DNA from: Candidatus Nanopelagicales bacterium
GTDB taxonomy: Bacteria; Actinomycetota; Actinomycetes; S36-B12
Assembly (NCBI GenBank): GCA_030827125.1
Contig: JAURFD010000004.1
Span: 1-64,000 of the forward strand
Length of the DNA: 64,000 bases
Direction: 5' to 3'
The translations under genes and the position numbers were made by a program. How positions within the stretch are numbered: position 1 is the stretch's first letter; every line of letters begins with the position of its first letter. The notes beneath the pieces were generated by a model. The model was given only the letters and a program-made list of their open reading frames with translations, was not told the origin of the DNA and did not search any database. Of this stretch, positions 43,353 to 51,667 are shown in pieces.

Positions 43353-44448
43353 TGGCAGCCAACGCCTGAGCGCTCGCGGCGATGGTGCGTTCGATATCTG
43401 CGCGTTCGATACCCAGGTGTGTCACCGCGCGGACCTGGCCGTGCGGATAGGCCACCATGGCTACACCCTGATCGGCGAGCGCTCGCAGGTACGCCGCACG
43501 GCGATCAAGGCCGCCCTCGACCGCGAACAGGACGAAGTTCGTCGCCACGCGGCCCGGATCCAGCGCCCCGGTCGTCGGCTGCGCGAGGTGACCCGGACTG
43601 ACGATGCCGTCCTGCCTCGCGAGCCCTTCGGCGAGCACTCGCGCCAGGACATGGTCCTCGGCGAGTCGATCAACGGTTCCGTCGTCGGCCTCCGCGAGTG
43701 CTACAAGCCCCGCCGCCGCCAGGACACCCGCCTGGCGCATTCCGCCACCAAGCAGCTTGCGAGCGCGACGGGCTCGGGTGATGAAGTCCCGCGTGCCCAC
43801 CACAACGCTGCCCACCGGCGTCGCCAGCCCCTTGCTGAGGCAGAACGTTGCCGAGTCAGCGTCCTGGACGAGTTCGCGCACCGGGACATCCAGCGCTATG
43901 GCCGCGTTGAAAAGGCGTGCTCCATCGACGTGAATCGGCAGTGAATCCGGAAGTGCCCGTCGCAGTTGGGCCATGTAGTCAGGGGTGATGGGTCGACTCA
44001 TCGAGTGCGCGTGACAGTTCTCCACGATGACGAGGCTCGTGAGCGCGCAATGCGGATCGTCCGGATCCCGGATCGCATCGGCGACATCCTCCACCAGCAT
44101 TTCACCGGTAGACATCTCGGCGATCCCGACCATCCCGGCACCTGCGACAACGGCGTACCCCGCCGCTTCATCGTTGATGACATGGGAGGTGGCCGGCGCG
44201 ATGATCTCCCCCCCGCGCGGGACGTGTGCCATCACGCTCACCAGGTTGCCCATCGTGCCCGAGGCAACGAAGAGCCCCGCCTCTTTGCCGAGCAGGTCCG
44301 CGGCGCGCCGCTCAAGCGTGATTACCGTGGGGTCATCCCCAAAGACGTCATCACCGACTTCGGCGGACGCCATGGCGGCGCGCATGGCATCGGTCGGCTT
44401 CGTCACCGTGTCCGAGCGCAGGTCGACGTCAGGGTGTCCGATGCTCAT
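43342..44448 (-). CDS. ltaE: low-specificity L-threonine aldolase
   Basis: A 368-aa PLP enzyme that splits L-threonine (or allo-threonine) into glycine and acetaldehyde. DLRSDTVTKPTDAM at the start, EVGDDVFGDDPTV, the HVDGARLFNAA segment with the PLP aspartate, and LSKGLATPVGSVV with the Schiff-base lysine are all in place and at family spacing. ATG 44448 has TACGCT seven bases upstream. It does not seem to share an operon with the TAP protease 15 bases upstream because both have their own boxes. Confidence 0.9.
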   Translation of the reverse strand: MSIGHPDVDLRSDTVTKPTDAMRAAMASAEVGDDVFGDDPTVITLERRAADLLGKEAGLFVASGTMGNLVSVMAHVPRGGEIIAPATSHVINDEAAGYAVVAGAGMVGIAEMSTGEMLVEDVADAIRDPDDPHCALTSLVIVENCHAHSMSRPITPDYMAQLRRALPDSLPIHVDGARLFNAAIALDVPVRELVQDADSATFCLSKGLATPVGSVVVGTRDFITRARRARKLLGGGMRQAGVLAAAGLVALAEADDGTVDRLAEDHVLARVLAEGLARQDGIVSPGHLAQPTTGALDPGRVATNFVLFAVEGGLDRRAAYLRALADQGVAMVAYPHGQVRAVTHLGIERADIERTIAASAQALAATRP

Positions 44449-44455
44449 GGTGGGC

Positions 44456-44461
44456 AGCGTA
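44456..44461 (-). promoter_or_regulatory. leaderless -10 box of threonine aldolase
   Basis: TACGCT followed by GCCCACC and ATG 44448. The box lies across the gap to the upstream gene's stop. Confidence 0.5.
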
Positions 44462-44463
44462 GG

Positions 44464-45957
44464 TCACTGACAGGCCAGGCCGTCGGCAGGCAGCACGCCA
44501 TCCATGAGGAAGCCGTCAATGGCGTCGTCGATGCACGGTGAGCCCTCGCGGTAGGCCGTGTGTCCGTCCCCTTCGCGGGTTATGACGACGGCGTTGCCGA
44601 CCTCATCGGCGAGGAGCGCAGCAAAGGGGAGAGGCGTCGCCGGATCGTGCGTGGTCGCCACGATGACGATCGTGGGTGTCTCCGTGGTGGCCTTGGGTGC
44701 CGGCGCTATCGGCGCAAAGGCTCCTGCGGCGCAGGGCTCGGCGCCCCACACGATGTACTCGCCGAGGAAGGGGGCACCGGAAAGGTCGGCGTCAAGGTCG
44801 GCTACCGATCCGGCCAGCGGGCGATCGGAACAGGTAATGGCAACGAAGGCGGAGACGGAGTTGTCGGCGTACGTGCCGTCGGGCAGGCGCCTCAGCCGTT
44901 CGTCGAGCATGCGCTGGAGGGGTTCACCGTCGCCGACCGCCAGGGAACCCAGCGCATCGCGCAACTGTGCACGATCCGCAACGCGGTAGAGGCTCATGAG
45001 GATGGCGTAGGTGGCGGCGGCCTCTGTTAGGGAACGGTCTTGATCGTTGGTCGTGGCGGGTTCTTGATCGAGGCGTTCAAGGAGTGCTCGCACCTCCGCC
45101 AGCGCCTCGTCGACGTTCGCCGCACTTCCAAAGACACAATCGGATTGCTGCAGGCAGTCCGCAAGGAATCGGCGCAGTGAATCCTCGAATCCCGCCGCCT
45201 GGGCGAGGGACAACTCCACCGCATCGAGGTTCGCCGGTACGGGGGCGTCGAGGACGAATCGGCCGACCTGTTGGGGGAAGAGTCGCGCGTATGTCGCCCC
45301 GAGGTGGGTGCCGTAGGACACGCCGAGGTAGTCGAGGGCCGATTGACCGAGTACGCCGCGGAGCACATCGAGATCCCGCGCGGCGTCCTGGGTCGACAGA
45401 TGGTCGAGCAATCCCGGCGGATCACTAGTGCACGACGACGCGAACTCAGCGCTGATGCGCTGCACCGCGGCCGTCTCCGCAGGAGTGTCCGGGGTGCCAT
45501 CGGTGCCCACGAGTTCGTCGATGAGTGCTGGGTCACCACAGGTCACCGGCGCAGAACGTCCCACACCCCGGGGATCGAAGCCCACGATGTCGCGCTCATC
45601 GAGAAGACGTGGGGAGAGGAGTTGCGCGGCGTAGTCGGCGTAGTCGTAGCCACTGGCTCCCGGCCCACCTGGATTGATCACGACCACGCCACCCGGTGTG
45701 CGGTTGGCGGGGCGGCGCAGCACCGCGAGTTCGATGGTCGAGCCCTGCGGATCGGCGTAATCCACCGGCACGGTGAGTTCGGCGCACTGGTCCTGACCGC
45801 AATCGCGCCACGATAAGTCCTGGTCATAGAAACGGCTCAGATCCGGGCGGGGGGCTGGCTGAGAGCTCGACGGGGCGGTCTCGGTGGGGACCACCGAACC
45901 GCACGCCGCCAAGGCCAGGATGGCGACCGTGGCGGCCGAGGCGATGGCGACTCTCAT
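44464..45957 (-). CDS. TAP-family (S33) exported peptidase lipoprotein
   Basis: A 497-aa lipoprotein: ILALAACG is the lipobox, followed by a Pro/Ser linker. The alpha/beta hydrolase has NPGGPGASG (oxyanion), the DIVGFDPRGVGRS strand turn, nucleophile GVSYGT, and the C-terminal TAP segment with the aspartate in TTHDPATPLPFA and histidine in EGDGHTAY. It should remove tri- or dipeptides from protein N-termini outside the cell, like Streptomyces Tap and mycobacterial Hip1/CaeA. Paired cysteines (DCGQDQC, CIDDA...LACQ) fit an exported enzyme. TAGCCT lies six bases before ATG 45957. Confidence 0.88.
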   Translation of the reverse strand: MRVAIASAATVAILALAACGSVVPTETAPSSSQPAPRPDLSRFYDQDLSWRDCGQDQCAELTVPVDYADPQGSTIELAVLRRPANRTPGGVVVINPGGPGASGYDYADYAAQLLSPRLLDERDIVGFDPRGVGRSAPVTCGDPALIDELVGTDGTPDTPAETAAVQRISAEFASSCTSDPPGLLDHLSTQDAARDLDVLRGVLGQSALDYLGVSYGTHLGATYARLFPQQVGRFVLDAPVPANLDAVELSLAQAAGFEDSLRRFLADCLQQSDCVFGSAANVDEALAEVRALLERLDQEPATTNDQDRSLTEAAATYAILMSLYRVADRAQLRDALGSLAVGDGEPLQRMLDERLRRLPDGTYADNSVSAFVAITCSDRPLAGSVADLDADLSGAPFLGEYIVWGAEPCAAGAFAPIAPAPKATTETPTIVIVATTHDPATPLPFAALLADEVGNAVVITREGDGHTAYREGSPCIDDAIDGFLMDGVLPADGLACQ

Positions 45958-45963
45958 CCGGGC

Positions 45964-45969
45964 AGGCTA
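45964..45969 (-). promoter_or_regulatory. leaderless -10 box of the TAP peptidase
   Basis: TAGCCT followed by GCCCGG and ATG 45957. Confidence 0.55.
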
Positions 45970-46077
45970 CGTGTCCCTTGCCTCCCGTTGCCCACTATCC
46001 CCACCCCACGTCTTCTTTGCCGATACCGCGGGCACATCGGACGCAAAACAGCGGTAACTGCACAGAAGGTGAGGGGT

Positions 46078-46083
46078 TACGGT
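46078..46083 (+). promoter_or_regulatory. leaderless -10 box of the two-TM protein
   Basis: TACGGT followed by TGGTGG and GTG 46090. It places the start 34 codons inside the ORF track entry. Confidence 0.5.
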
Positions 46084-46089
46084 TGGTGG

Positions 46090-46935
46090 GTGGGTCAGGA
46101 TTCGTTCGCCAAGGCGCTGCAGACCGGCATCGCCCGGGGGCTCGATGCTGTGGACGCCTGGAAGCAGGCTCGAGCCGGGCGCCCCAGTGCCCAGGCGCGC
46201 GCCCTCCAAGCCGAGCAGGAGCGGGCCGTCGCCCTCCAGGCCTACGCCCGTCGTCGCTACGACCGTCACGCACAGCGTCTGCAAACGCAAGCGACCACCG
46301 GGACGGCCGTGGCGGGTGTCGCCGGCACGGTCGGTGTCATCGACGTGGTTGCCGAGGCGACGACGTCGCAGGTCGGGGTCTACGGCCCCTCCTGGATGTG
46401 GATGAGCGCCGCCGTCATCGGCGGGGTTCTCGCACTGTCCGCGCGGCGTCAGCGACGCACGCTGCCGCCCCCACCCAGGGTCGACGAACTCCCCGCAGCA
46501 CCCATCCCGGTGCCCCCCGATGCCATCGGTGCCGAACAAGCCCAGCAGTTGATCACGCTGCGCCTGCAGTTGGTGCAGGTAGTTCCGGCGATCGCCCGCC
46601 TGCATCCGGGCGCCGCCGATGAATTGCGTCGCGCCGACGCCGAAGCCGCACCTCCGTTGCACGCTCTCGTCGAGCGGCTTGTCATCCTGCACCGCATTCG
46701 CCAGGACATGCCTGGCACCCCGGCTGAGGAGGCGGCGACAACAGCCGCAATCGAAGTGCGCTCGCGCCTCACCACCGGATGTACGACGTACGAGCAGCTC
46801 CTCGCGGCCTCGGCCACCATGCTCGCCGCGCCCGACATCACCCGCAGCACCGACGAGGTGCTCTCCCCCGCCGTCGCCGCCCTCAGCGCTTACACCCACG
46901 GACTGCAGCGCGCCGCTGGCGACGATCTTCGTTAG
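46090..46935 (+). CDS. membrane protein of unknown function with two TM segments
   Basis: A 281-aa protein. A basic, alanine-rich helical N-terminus (ARALQAEQERAVALQAYARRRYDRHAQRLQ) leads to two closely spaced membrane segments (AGVAGTVGVIDVVA and WMWMSAAVIGGVLALSA). A proline linker then leads to a helical cytosolic domain of about 130 residues (QLITLRLQLVQVVPAIARLHPG). The plan resembles PspM-like envelope-stress proteins of actinobacteria, but no PspA is near, so I do not assign it. The end overlaps holB by four bases on the other strand. Confidence 0.65.
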   Translation: MGQDSFAKALQTGIARGLDAVDAWKQARAGRPSAQARALQAEQERAVALQAYARRRYDRHAQRLQTQATTGTAVAGVAGTVGVIDVVAEATTSQVGVYGPSWMWMSAAVIGGVLALSARRQRRTLPPPPRVDELPAAPIPVPPDAIGAEQAQQLITLRLQLVQVVPAIARLHPGAADELRRADAEAAPPLHALVERLVILHRIRQDMPGTPAEEAATTAAIEVRSRLTTGCTTYEQLLAASATMLAAPDITRSTDEVLSPAVAALSAYTHGLQRAAGDDLR

Positions 46936-48095
46936 CCGCGTACGCGAACAAGCGGGTCCTTGATCTCCACCAGGAGCGACTCGGCGACAAGGGGAAGCGC
47001 GCCGTTCGCCTCAAGTGCGAGTCGCGCACGCTCGATCGCCTCGAGCCGTCGCGCCGTTTCGGTGGGTGTACTCGCGCCCGCCTCACGCACCAGCTGCGGA
47101 CGCATCTCGTCGTTGATGAGTGCCGCATCGGCATTCATCTGCAGCACGAGGACATCGCGGTAGTAGGACAGGAGATCGACGAAGGCGCGGTCGACCTGAT
47201 CGCGAAGCGCTCGCTTGCGCCGGCTGGTCTGCGCCTTGTGGAGTTCCTTCGACTCTCGGCCCATCAATCGATCGAAGCGACCCTTGGTCACTCCCTCCGC
47301 GCCCACGCCGTAAGTGCGCTGCAGCGCCTCTTCCTCGGCAGCGTCGAGTGGGTCGCAGATGGACGCGGCATCTTCGGTCGCCATCGCCACGAGCGCCTCA
47401 CCCGCGACGAAACAGGAGCCGAGATCGCGAAGCGAAGCCGGGATACGCAAGATCTCTTGGCGGCGGAGCCGGGTGCCCTCATCCATCGCCAGGGCGCGAG
47501 CCCGCCCGATATGACCTTGGGACGCGCGCGCGGCGAAGGCGGCCATCGCCGGGTCGACCGCGTAGCGCTCCTGAAGGGCTCGTGCCACCTCCGCTGTCCC
47601 CGGAGTGCGCAGAGTGAGCACGCGAGTCCGGGAGCGAATGGTGGGCAGCACGTCTTCAACGCTCGGCGTGCAGAGCAACCACACCAGGTGCGGCGGCGGC
47701 TCCTCGATCGACTTCAGCATGACGTTGACCGCCGACTCCGTGAATCGATCGGCATCCTCGATGACGACGACGTGCCATGGCACGTCAGCCGGGACGACAG
47801 ACGATCGAGCCACAAGGTCGCGGGCATCCTCCGTGCTGTAGCTCAACTGGTCCGAACGCACGATCTCGACGTCGGGGTGCGCACCGGCCATCACCGTGGT
47901 GCATGTCGCGCAGGTGCCGCAACCACCCACCGGGCACTGTAGGGCCGCAGCAAACGCGATCGCTGCCGTCGAGCGCCCCGACCCGGGCGGACCGGTGATC
48001 AACCACGCGTGCGTCATGGCGGACTCGTCCTCCGCGGCGTGCCTCAATTCGGCCACGACCGCGTCCTGACCGATGAGGCGTTCCCATACCGACAT
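46932..48095 (-). CDS. holB: DNA polymerase III delta' subunit
   Basis: A 387-aa clamp-loader subunit. It has the AAA+ layout with RLIGQDAVVAELRHA at the start, a P-loop GPPGSGRST in which lysine is arginine, the zinc module CPVGGCGTCATC, VVIEDADRFTESAVNVMLKSIEEPP as Walker B/sensor region, and SRTRVLTL. Delta' does not need to hydrolyse ATP, so the altered P-loop fits. The stop of tmk and the start here overlap at 48095. The order topA-tmk-holB on one strand matches other actinobacteria. Confidence 0.92.
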   Translation of the reverse strand: MSVWERLIGQDAVVAELRHAAEDESAMTHAWLITGPPGSGRSTAAIAFAAALQCPVGGCGTCATCTTVMAGAHPDVEIVRSDQLSYSTEDARDLVARSSVVPADVPWHVVVIEDADRFTESAVNVMLKSIEEPPPHLVWLLCTPSVEDVLPTIRSRTRVLTLRTPGTAEVARALQERYAVDPAMAAFAARASQGHIGRARALAMDEGTRLRRQEILRIPASLRDLGSCFVAGEALVAMATEDAASICDPLDAAEEEALQRTYGVGAEGVTKGRFDRLMGRESKELHKAQTSRRKRALRDQVDRAFVDLLSYYRDVLVLQMNADAALINDEMRPQLVREAGASTPTETARRLEAIERARLALEANGALPLVAESLLVEIKDPLVRVRG

Positions 48096-48715
48096 CAGCG
48101 GTCCCCGAGGAGCTCATCGACGCGTGCGGCGATCTCGATCGCGAGATCCTCAGCCGGTCGCGACCCATCGAGGACGAGGTAGCGCTGCGGATCATCGGCT
48201 GCGATCTCGCAGAAGCCGGCACGAACACGCTGATGCCACTCCAGCGGCTCAGCCTCCAAACGATCCGGTCCCTCGAGCCTGGCCAACCCCAGGGCCGGAT
48301 CGACATCGAGGAGCACGGTGAGATCCGGACGAAGCCCCCCGGTCGCCCACAGGCTCAGGTCGGCGACGCGCTCACGACCCAGACCTCGTGCAATGCCCTG
48401 GTAGGCGACCGAGGAATCCATGAATCGGTCGCAGACGACGACGTCGCCACGATCTAGGGCTGGTCGGATGACGCGCGCGACGTGTTCCCCCCGGGCCGCG
48501 GCAAAGAGCAGTGCTTCCGCGCGATCATCAAGGCCGGCGTTGGCGGGGTCGAGCAGGACGGCGCGGATGGCCTCGGCCGCCGGTGTGCCACCCGGCTCGC
48601 GGGTGCACGTCACGGCATGACCTCGCTGAGCCAGGTGGTCGGCGAGCGCTGCCGACTGGGTCGACTTGCCCGCGCCCTCGCCGCCTTCGAAGACGATGAA
48701 CATGCCCCGGGTCAC
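48095..48715 (-). CDS. tmk: thymidylate kinase
   Basis: A 206-aa kinase that phosphorylates dTMP to dTDP. It has FEGGEGAGKSTQ as P-loop, TREPGGTPAAEAIR, and CDRFMDSSVAYQG containing the DR(Y/F) base-binding motif. GTG 48715 has TAGGCT six bases upstream; the first three bases of that box are the stop codon of topA. It therefore may have its own leaderless transcript in addition to read-through from topA. Confidence 0.93.
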   Translation of the reverse strand: MTRGMFIVFEGGEGAGKSTQSAALADHLAQRGHAVTCTREPGGTPAAEAIRAVLLDPANAGLDDRAEALLFAAARGEHVARVIRPALDRGDVVVCDRFMDSSVAYQGIARGLGRERVADLSLWATGGLRPDLTVLLDVDPALGLARLEGPDRLEAEPLEWHQRVRAGFCEIAADDPQRYLVLDGSRPAEDLAIEIAARVDELLGDR

Positions 48716-48721
48716 GCCGGG

Positions 48722-48727
48722 AGCCTA
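48722..48727 (-). promoter_or_regulatory. leaderless -10 box of tmk inside the topA stop
   Basis: TAGGCT (48727 to 48722) starts with the TAG stop of topA and is six bases before GTG 48715. Confidence 0.45.
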
Positions 48728-51502
48728 CGCGGGCGCGGGGACTTCGGGGGCCGCGGTCGTCGCGAGCGCTGCCACAGCGGGCTCTGGTGTCGTCGCCGCA
48801 GCCTTCTTGGCCGGCGCCTTCTTCGCCGCCTTCTTGGCAGCCTTCTTGGCCGAGGCCTTCTTCGCCGCCTTCTTGGCAGCCTTCTTGGCCGGGGCCTTCT
48901 TCGCCGCCTTCTTCGCCGTCCGCTTCACCGGACCCCGGGCCCGGCGATCCGCCAGCAGTTCATAGGCGCGGGCTGGCTCGATGGCCTCCGGATCGTCGTC
49001 ACGACGTAGTGAGGCGTTCGTCTCGCCGTCGGTGACGTAGGGGCCGAATCGGCCCTCCTTCAACACGACCGGCTTGCCCGACACCGGATCCTCACCGAGC
49101 TCCTTCAGCGGCGGAGCGCTCGCGGCACCTCGGCGCTGCTTGGGCTGTGCGAGCAGCGCGAGCGCCTCATCAAGCGTCACGGTGAAGATCGACTCCTCGC
49201 TCGGCAGTGTGCGCGAGTCCTTCTCCTTGAGCAGGTACGGGCCGTATCGACCGTTCTGCGCGGTGATCGCCACGCCATCGGCCGGATCAGTCCCCACCAC
49301 ACGCGGCAGGGCGATGAGTCGCAGCGCATCGTCAAGCGTGACGGTGTCCAGTGACATGGCCTTAAACAGTGACCCCGTACGGGGCTTGGCGGACTTAGGC
49401 GCGTCCTCGGGCAACACCTCGGTGACGTACGGGCCGAAGCGCCCCGCCTTGGCGACGATCATCAGACCGGTGTCGGGGTCGGTGCCGAGTTCGCGCTCAC
49501 CGGATGGCTGGGCGAGGAGTTCCTCGGCCTTGTCGGCCGTCAGTTCATCAGGCGCAAGGGAGTCAGGGATGGACGCGCGCTGCTCGCCGCGCTCAACGAA
49601 CGCGCCGTAGCGGCCCACCCGCACGACCGCATCGGTGCCAGCGATCGGGAACGTCGACAGCATGCGGGCGTCAATCGCGCCGAGGTCCGAGGTGAGTTCG
49701 CGGACACCGGGGAAGGCACCCTCATCAGTCTCTCCTCCGCGCCAGAAGGTCGACAACTGGCTGGTGCGGCCGGCATCCCCGCGCGCAATGGCATCGAGAT
49801 ATTCCTCCATCCGCGCAGTGAAGCCGTAGTCGACCAGATCGGTGAAGTGCTCCTCGAGAAGTCGGATAACCGCAAAGGCAAGGAAGGACGGGACCAGCGC
49901 ACTGCCCTTCTTCCACACATATCCCCGGTCGACGATCGTGCCCATGATGGCCGCGTATGTCGACGGCCGACCGATGCCCAACTCCTCGAGGCGGGCCGTC
50001 AGCGATGCCTCGGTGAAGCGGGCGGGCGGGTTGGTCGTGTGTCCGTCCGGCTCAATGTTGGCCGCTTGAACCGTCTGGCCCTCGCGCAGCACCGGGAGCA
50101 CGCGCTCAACGTCGCCACCCTTGCGATCATCGTCCTCGCGGGTGTCCTCGTAGGCCGCCTTGAAGCCGGCAAAAAGCGTCACCGTGCCGGATGCGCTGAA
50201 CTCAACATCACGGCCATCGGCAGCAACGGCACCGATGCGCACCGTCGTGGTCGCGACGCGAGCATCAGCCATCTGGGATGCCACGGTGCGCTTCCAGACC
50301 AGGTCATAGAGGGCGAACTCATCCGCGTTGAGTTCGCGCTGCACCTCACCCGGCGTGCGAAACACATCGCCAGCAGGGCGGATGGCCTCGTGAGCCTCCT
50401 GCGCGTTCTTGACCTTGCGGTCGTACCGGCGCGGCGCGTCGGCCACATGGTCCTGGCCATAGAGCTGCGCGGCCTGCGATCGCGCGGCGGACACCGCCTG
50501 CTCGGACAGCGACGTCGAGTCGGTACGCATATAGGTGATGTAGCCGCGCTCGTAGAGCCCCTGGGCCACGCGCATCGTGCGTTGGGCGTTCCATCGGAAT
50601 CGGCGCGACGCCTCCTGCTGCAGGGTCGAGGTCATGAAGGGAGCGGAGGGTGAGCGCTTGCCCGGCTTCTCGACCACCGATCGGACGGTGAAGTCCGCTC
50701 CGGTCAATGACTCGGTGATGGTGCGCGCACCGGACTCATCGAGGACCACCGAGTCCTTGGCGGTGAGTTGACCACGGTCATCGAAGTCCTTGCCGCTGGC
50801 GAGGCGTTTGCCGTCGATCGCGACCAATCGGGCCGAGAAGGCACCGGGATCGAAGGTGGCCTCGACGTCCCAGTACGACGATGAGACAAAGGCAATGCGT
50901 TCGCGTTCGCGATCGACGACAAGGCGCACGGCGACGGACTGAACGCGCCCGGCCGACCGTGCATCACGCCCGATCTTCTTCCAGAGCACCTCAGAAACGG
51001 GATAGCCGTACAGGCGGTCGACGATGCGCCGGGTCTCTTGGGCATCGACGAGTTTCATGTTCAACTCGCGCGTTTGATCGAGTGCATCCGTGATGGCGTG
51101 CTCGGTGATCTCGTGGAACACCATGCGGCGCACTGGCACTTTGGGCTTCAAAACCTCGAGGAGATGCCAGGCGATGGCCTCGCCCTCACGGTCCTCGTCC
51201 GTCGCCAGGAGCAACTCGTCGGCGTTCTTCAGTTTGCGCTTGAGTTCGGCGATCGTCTGCTTCTTGTTGGCGTGGACGACATAGTAGGGAGTGAAGTCGG
51301 CCTCGGTGTCCACGGCGTACTTGGCCCACGGCTCCTTGCGCAAAGACTCGGGAAGCTCCGAGGCCTTGCTCGCCAGGTCACGCACGTGCCCAACGGACGC
51401 TTCGACGTCGAAGGTCCGTCCACCCTGGCGATTGAGGTACCCCGCGATCGTCTTGGCCTTGGCTGGCGACTCGACGATGACGAGCACTCGCTCGTTGGCC
51501 AC
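48725..51502 (-). CDS. topA: DNA topoisomerase I
   Basis: A 925-aa type IA topoisomerase that relaxes negative supercoils. LVIVESPAKAKTI opens the TOPRIM domain, LLATDEDREGEAIAWH holds the metal-binding acids, and YITYMRTDSTSLS carries the active tyrosine. The C-terminal part has several GRFGPYV-type repeats instead of zinc fingers, followed by a lysine/alanine tail encoded by a 39-bp tandem repeat, the usual actinobacterial form that raises processivity. GTG 51502 has GAGGAG six bases upstream; the ORF track starts 33 codons too early. Confidence 0.95.
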   Translation of the reverse strand: MANERVLVIVESPAKAKTIAGYLNRQGGRTFDVEASVGHVRDLASKASELPESLRKEPWAKYAVDTEADFTPYYVVHANKKQTIAELKRKLKNADELLLATDEDREGEAIAWHLLEVLKPKVPVRRMVFHEITEHAITDALDQTRELNMKLVDAQETRRIVDRLYGYPVSEVLWKKIGRDARSAGRVQSVAVRLVVDRERERIAFVSSSYWDVEATFDPGAFSARLVAIDGKRLASGKDFDDRGQLTAKDSVVLDESGARTITESLTGADFTVRSVVEKPGKRSPSAPFMTSTLQQEASRRFRWNAQRTMRVAQGLYERGYITYMRTDSTSLSEQAVSAARSQAAQLYGQDHVADAPRRYDRKVKNAQEAHEAIRPAGDVFRTPGEVQRELNADEFALYDLVWKRTVASQMADARVATTTVRIGAVAADGRDVEFSASGTVTLFAGFKAAYEDTREDDDRKGGDVERVLPVLREGQTVQAANIEPDGHTTNPPARFTEASLTARLEELGIGRPSTYAAIMGTIVDRGYVWKKGSALVPSFLAFAVIRLLEEHFTDLVDYGFTARMEEYLDAIARGDAGRTSQLSTFWRGGETDEGAFPGVRELTSDLGAIDARMLSTFPIAGTDAVVRVGRYGAFVERGEQRASIPDSLAPDELTADKAEELLAQPSGERELGTDPDTGLMIVAKAGRFGPYVTEVLPEDAPKSAKPRTGSLFKAMSLDTVTLDDALRLIALPRVVGTDPADGVAITAQNGRYGPYLLKEKDSRTLPSEESIFTVTLDEALALLAQPKQRRGAASAPPLKELGEDPVSGKPVVLKEGRFGPYVTDGETNASLRRDDDPEAIEPARAYELLADRRARGPVKRTAKKAAKKAPAKKAAKKAAKKASAKKAAKKAAKKAPAKKAAATTPEPAVAALATTAAPEVPAPA
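48801..48917. repeat. 39-bp tandem repeat coding the TopA lysine tail
   Basis: Three consecutive 39-base units (48801-48839, 48840-48878, 48879-48917) differ at only a few bases. Each codes for a 13-residue AKKAAKKA(P/S)AKKA-type unit. Units in frame let the tail change length by slippage without breaking the gene. Confidence 0.85.
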
Positions 51503-51601
51503 GTCTAACTCCTCTTCGTTGCTCGATCTTCCGGTGGACCCGATCGAGTGGAGTGTGCGGGCCCGGGGGGTGCCCCTGTCAAATGCGAATCGGACCGGCA
51601 A

Positions 51602-51629
51602 GGCCCCACCCCCCTTAGGGGGTGAGGCC
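51602..51629 (-). terminator. hairpin terminator after hppA
   Basis: GGCCCCACCCCC and GGGGGTGAGGCC pair with one mismatch around CTTA, between the hppA stop and the topA start. Confidence 0.65.
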
Positions 51630-51667
51630 CGTCACGCCGTTCCGCTCCGCGGGAACGTGTCTCGCGG

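Noticed and set aside
48801-48917. possible CRISPR-like repeat array
   Set aside because: Units are contiguous without spacers, are in frame and encode the TopA lysine tail.
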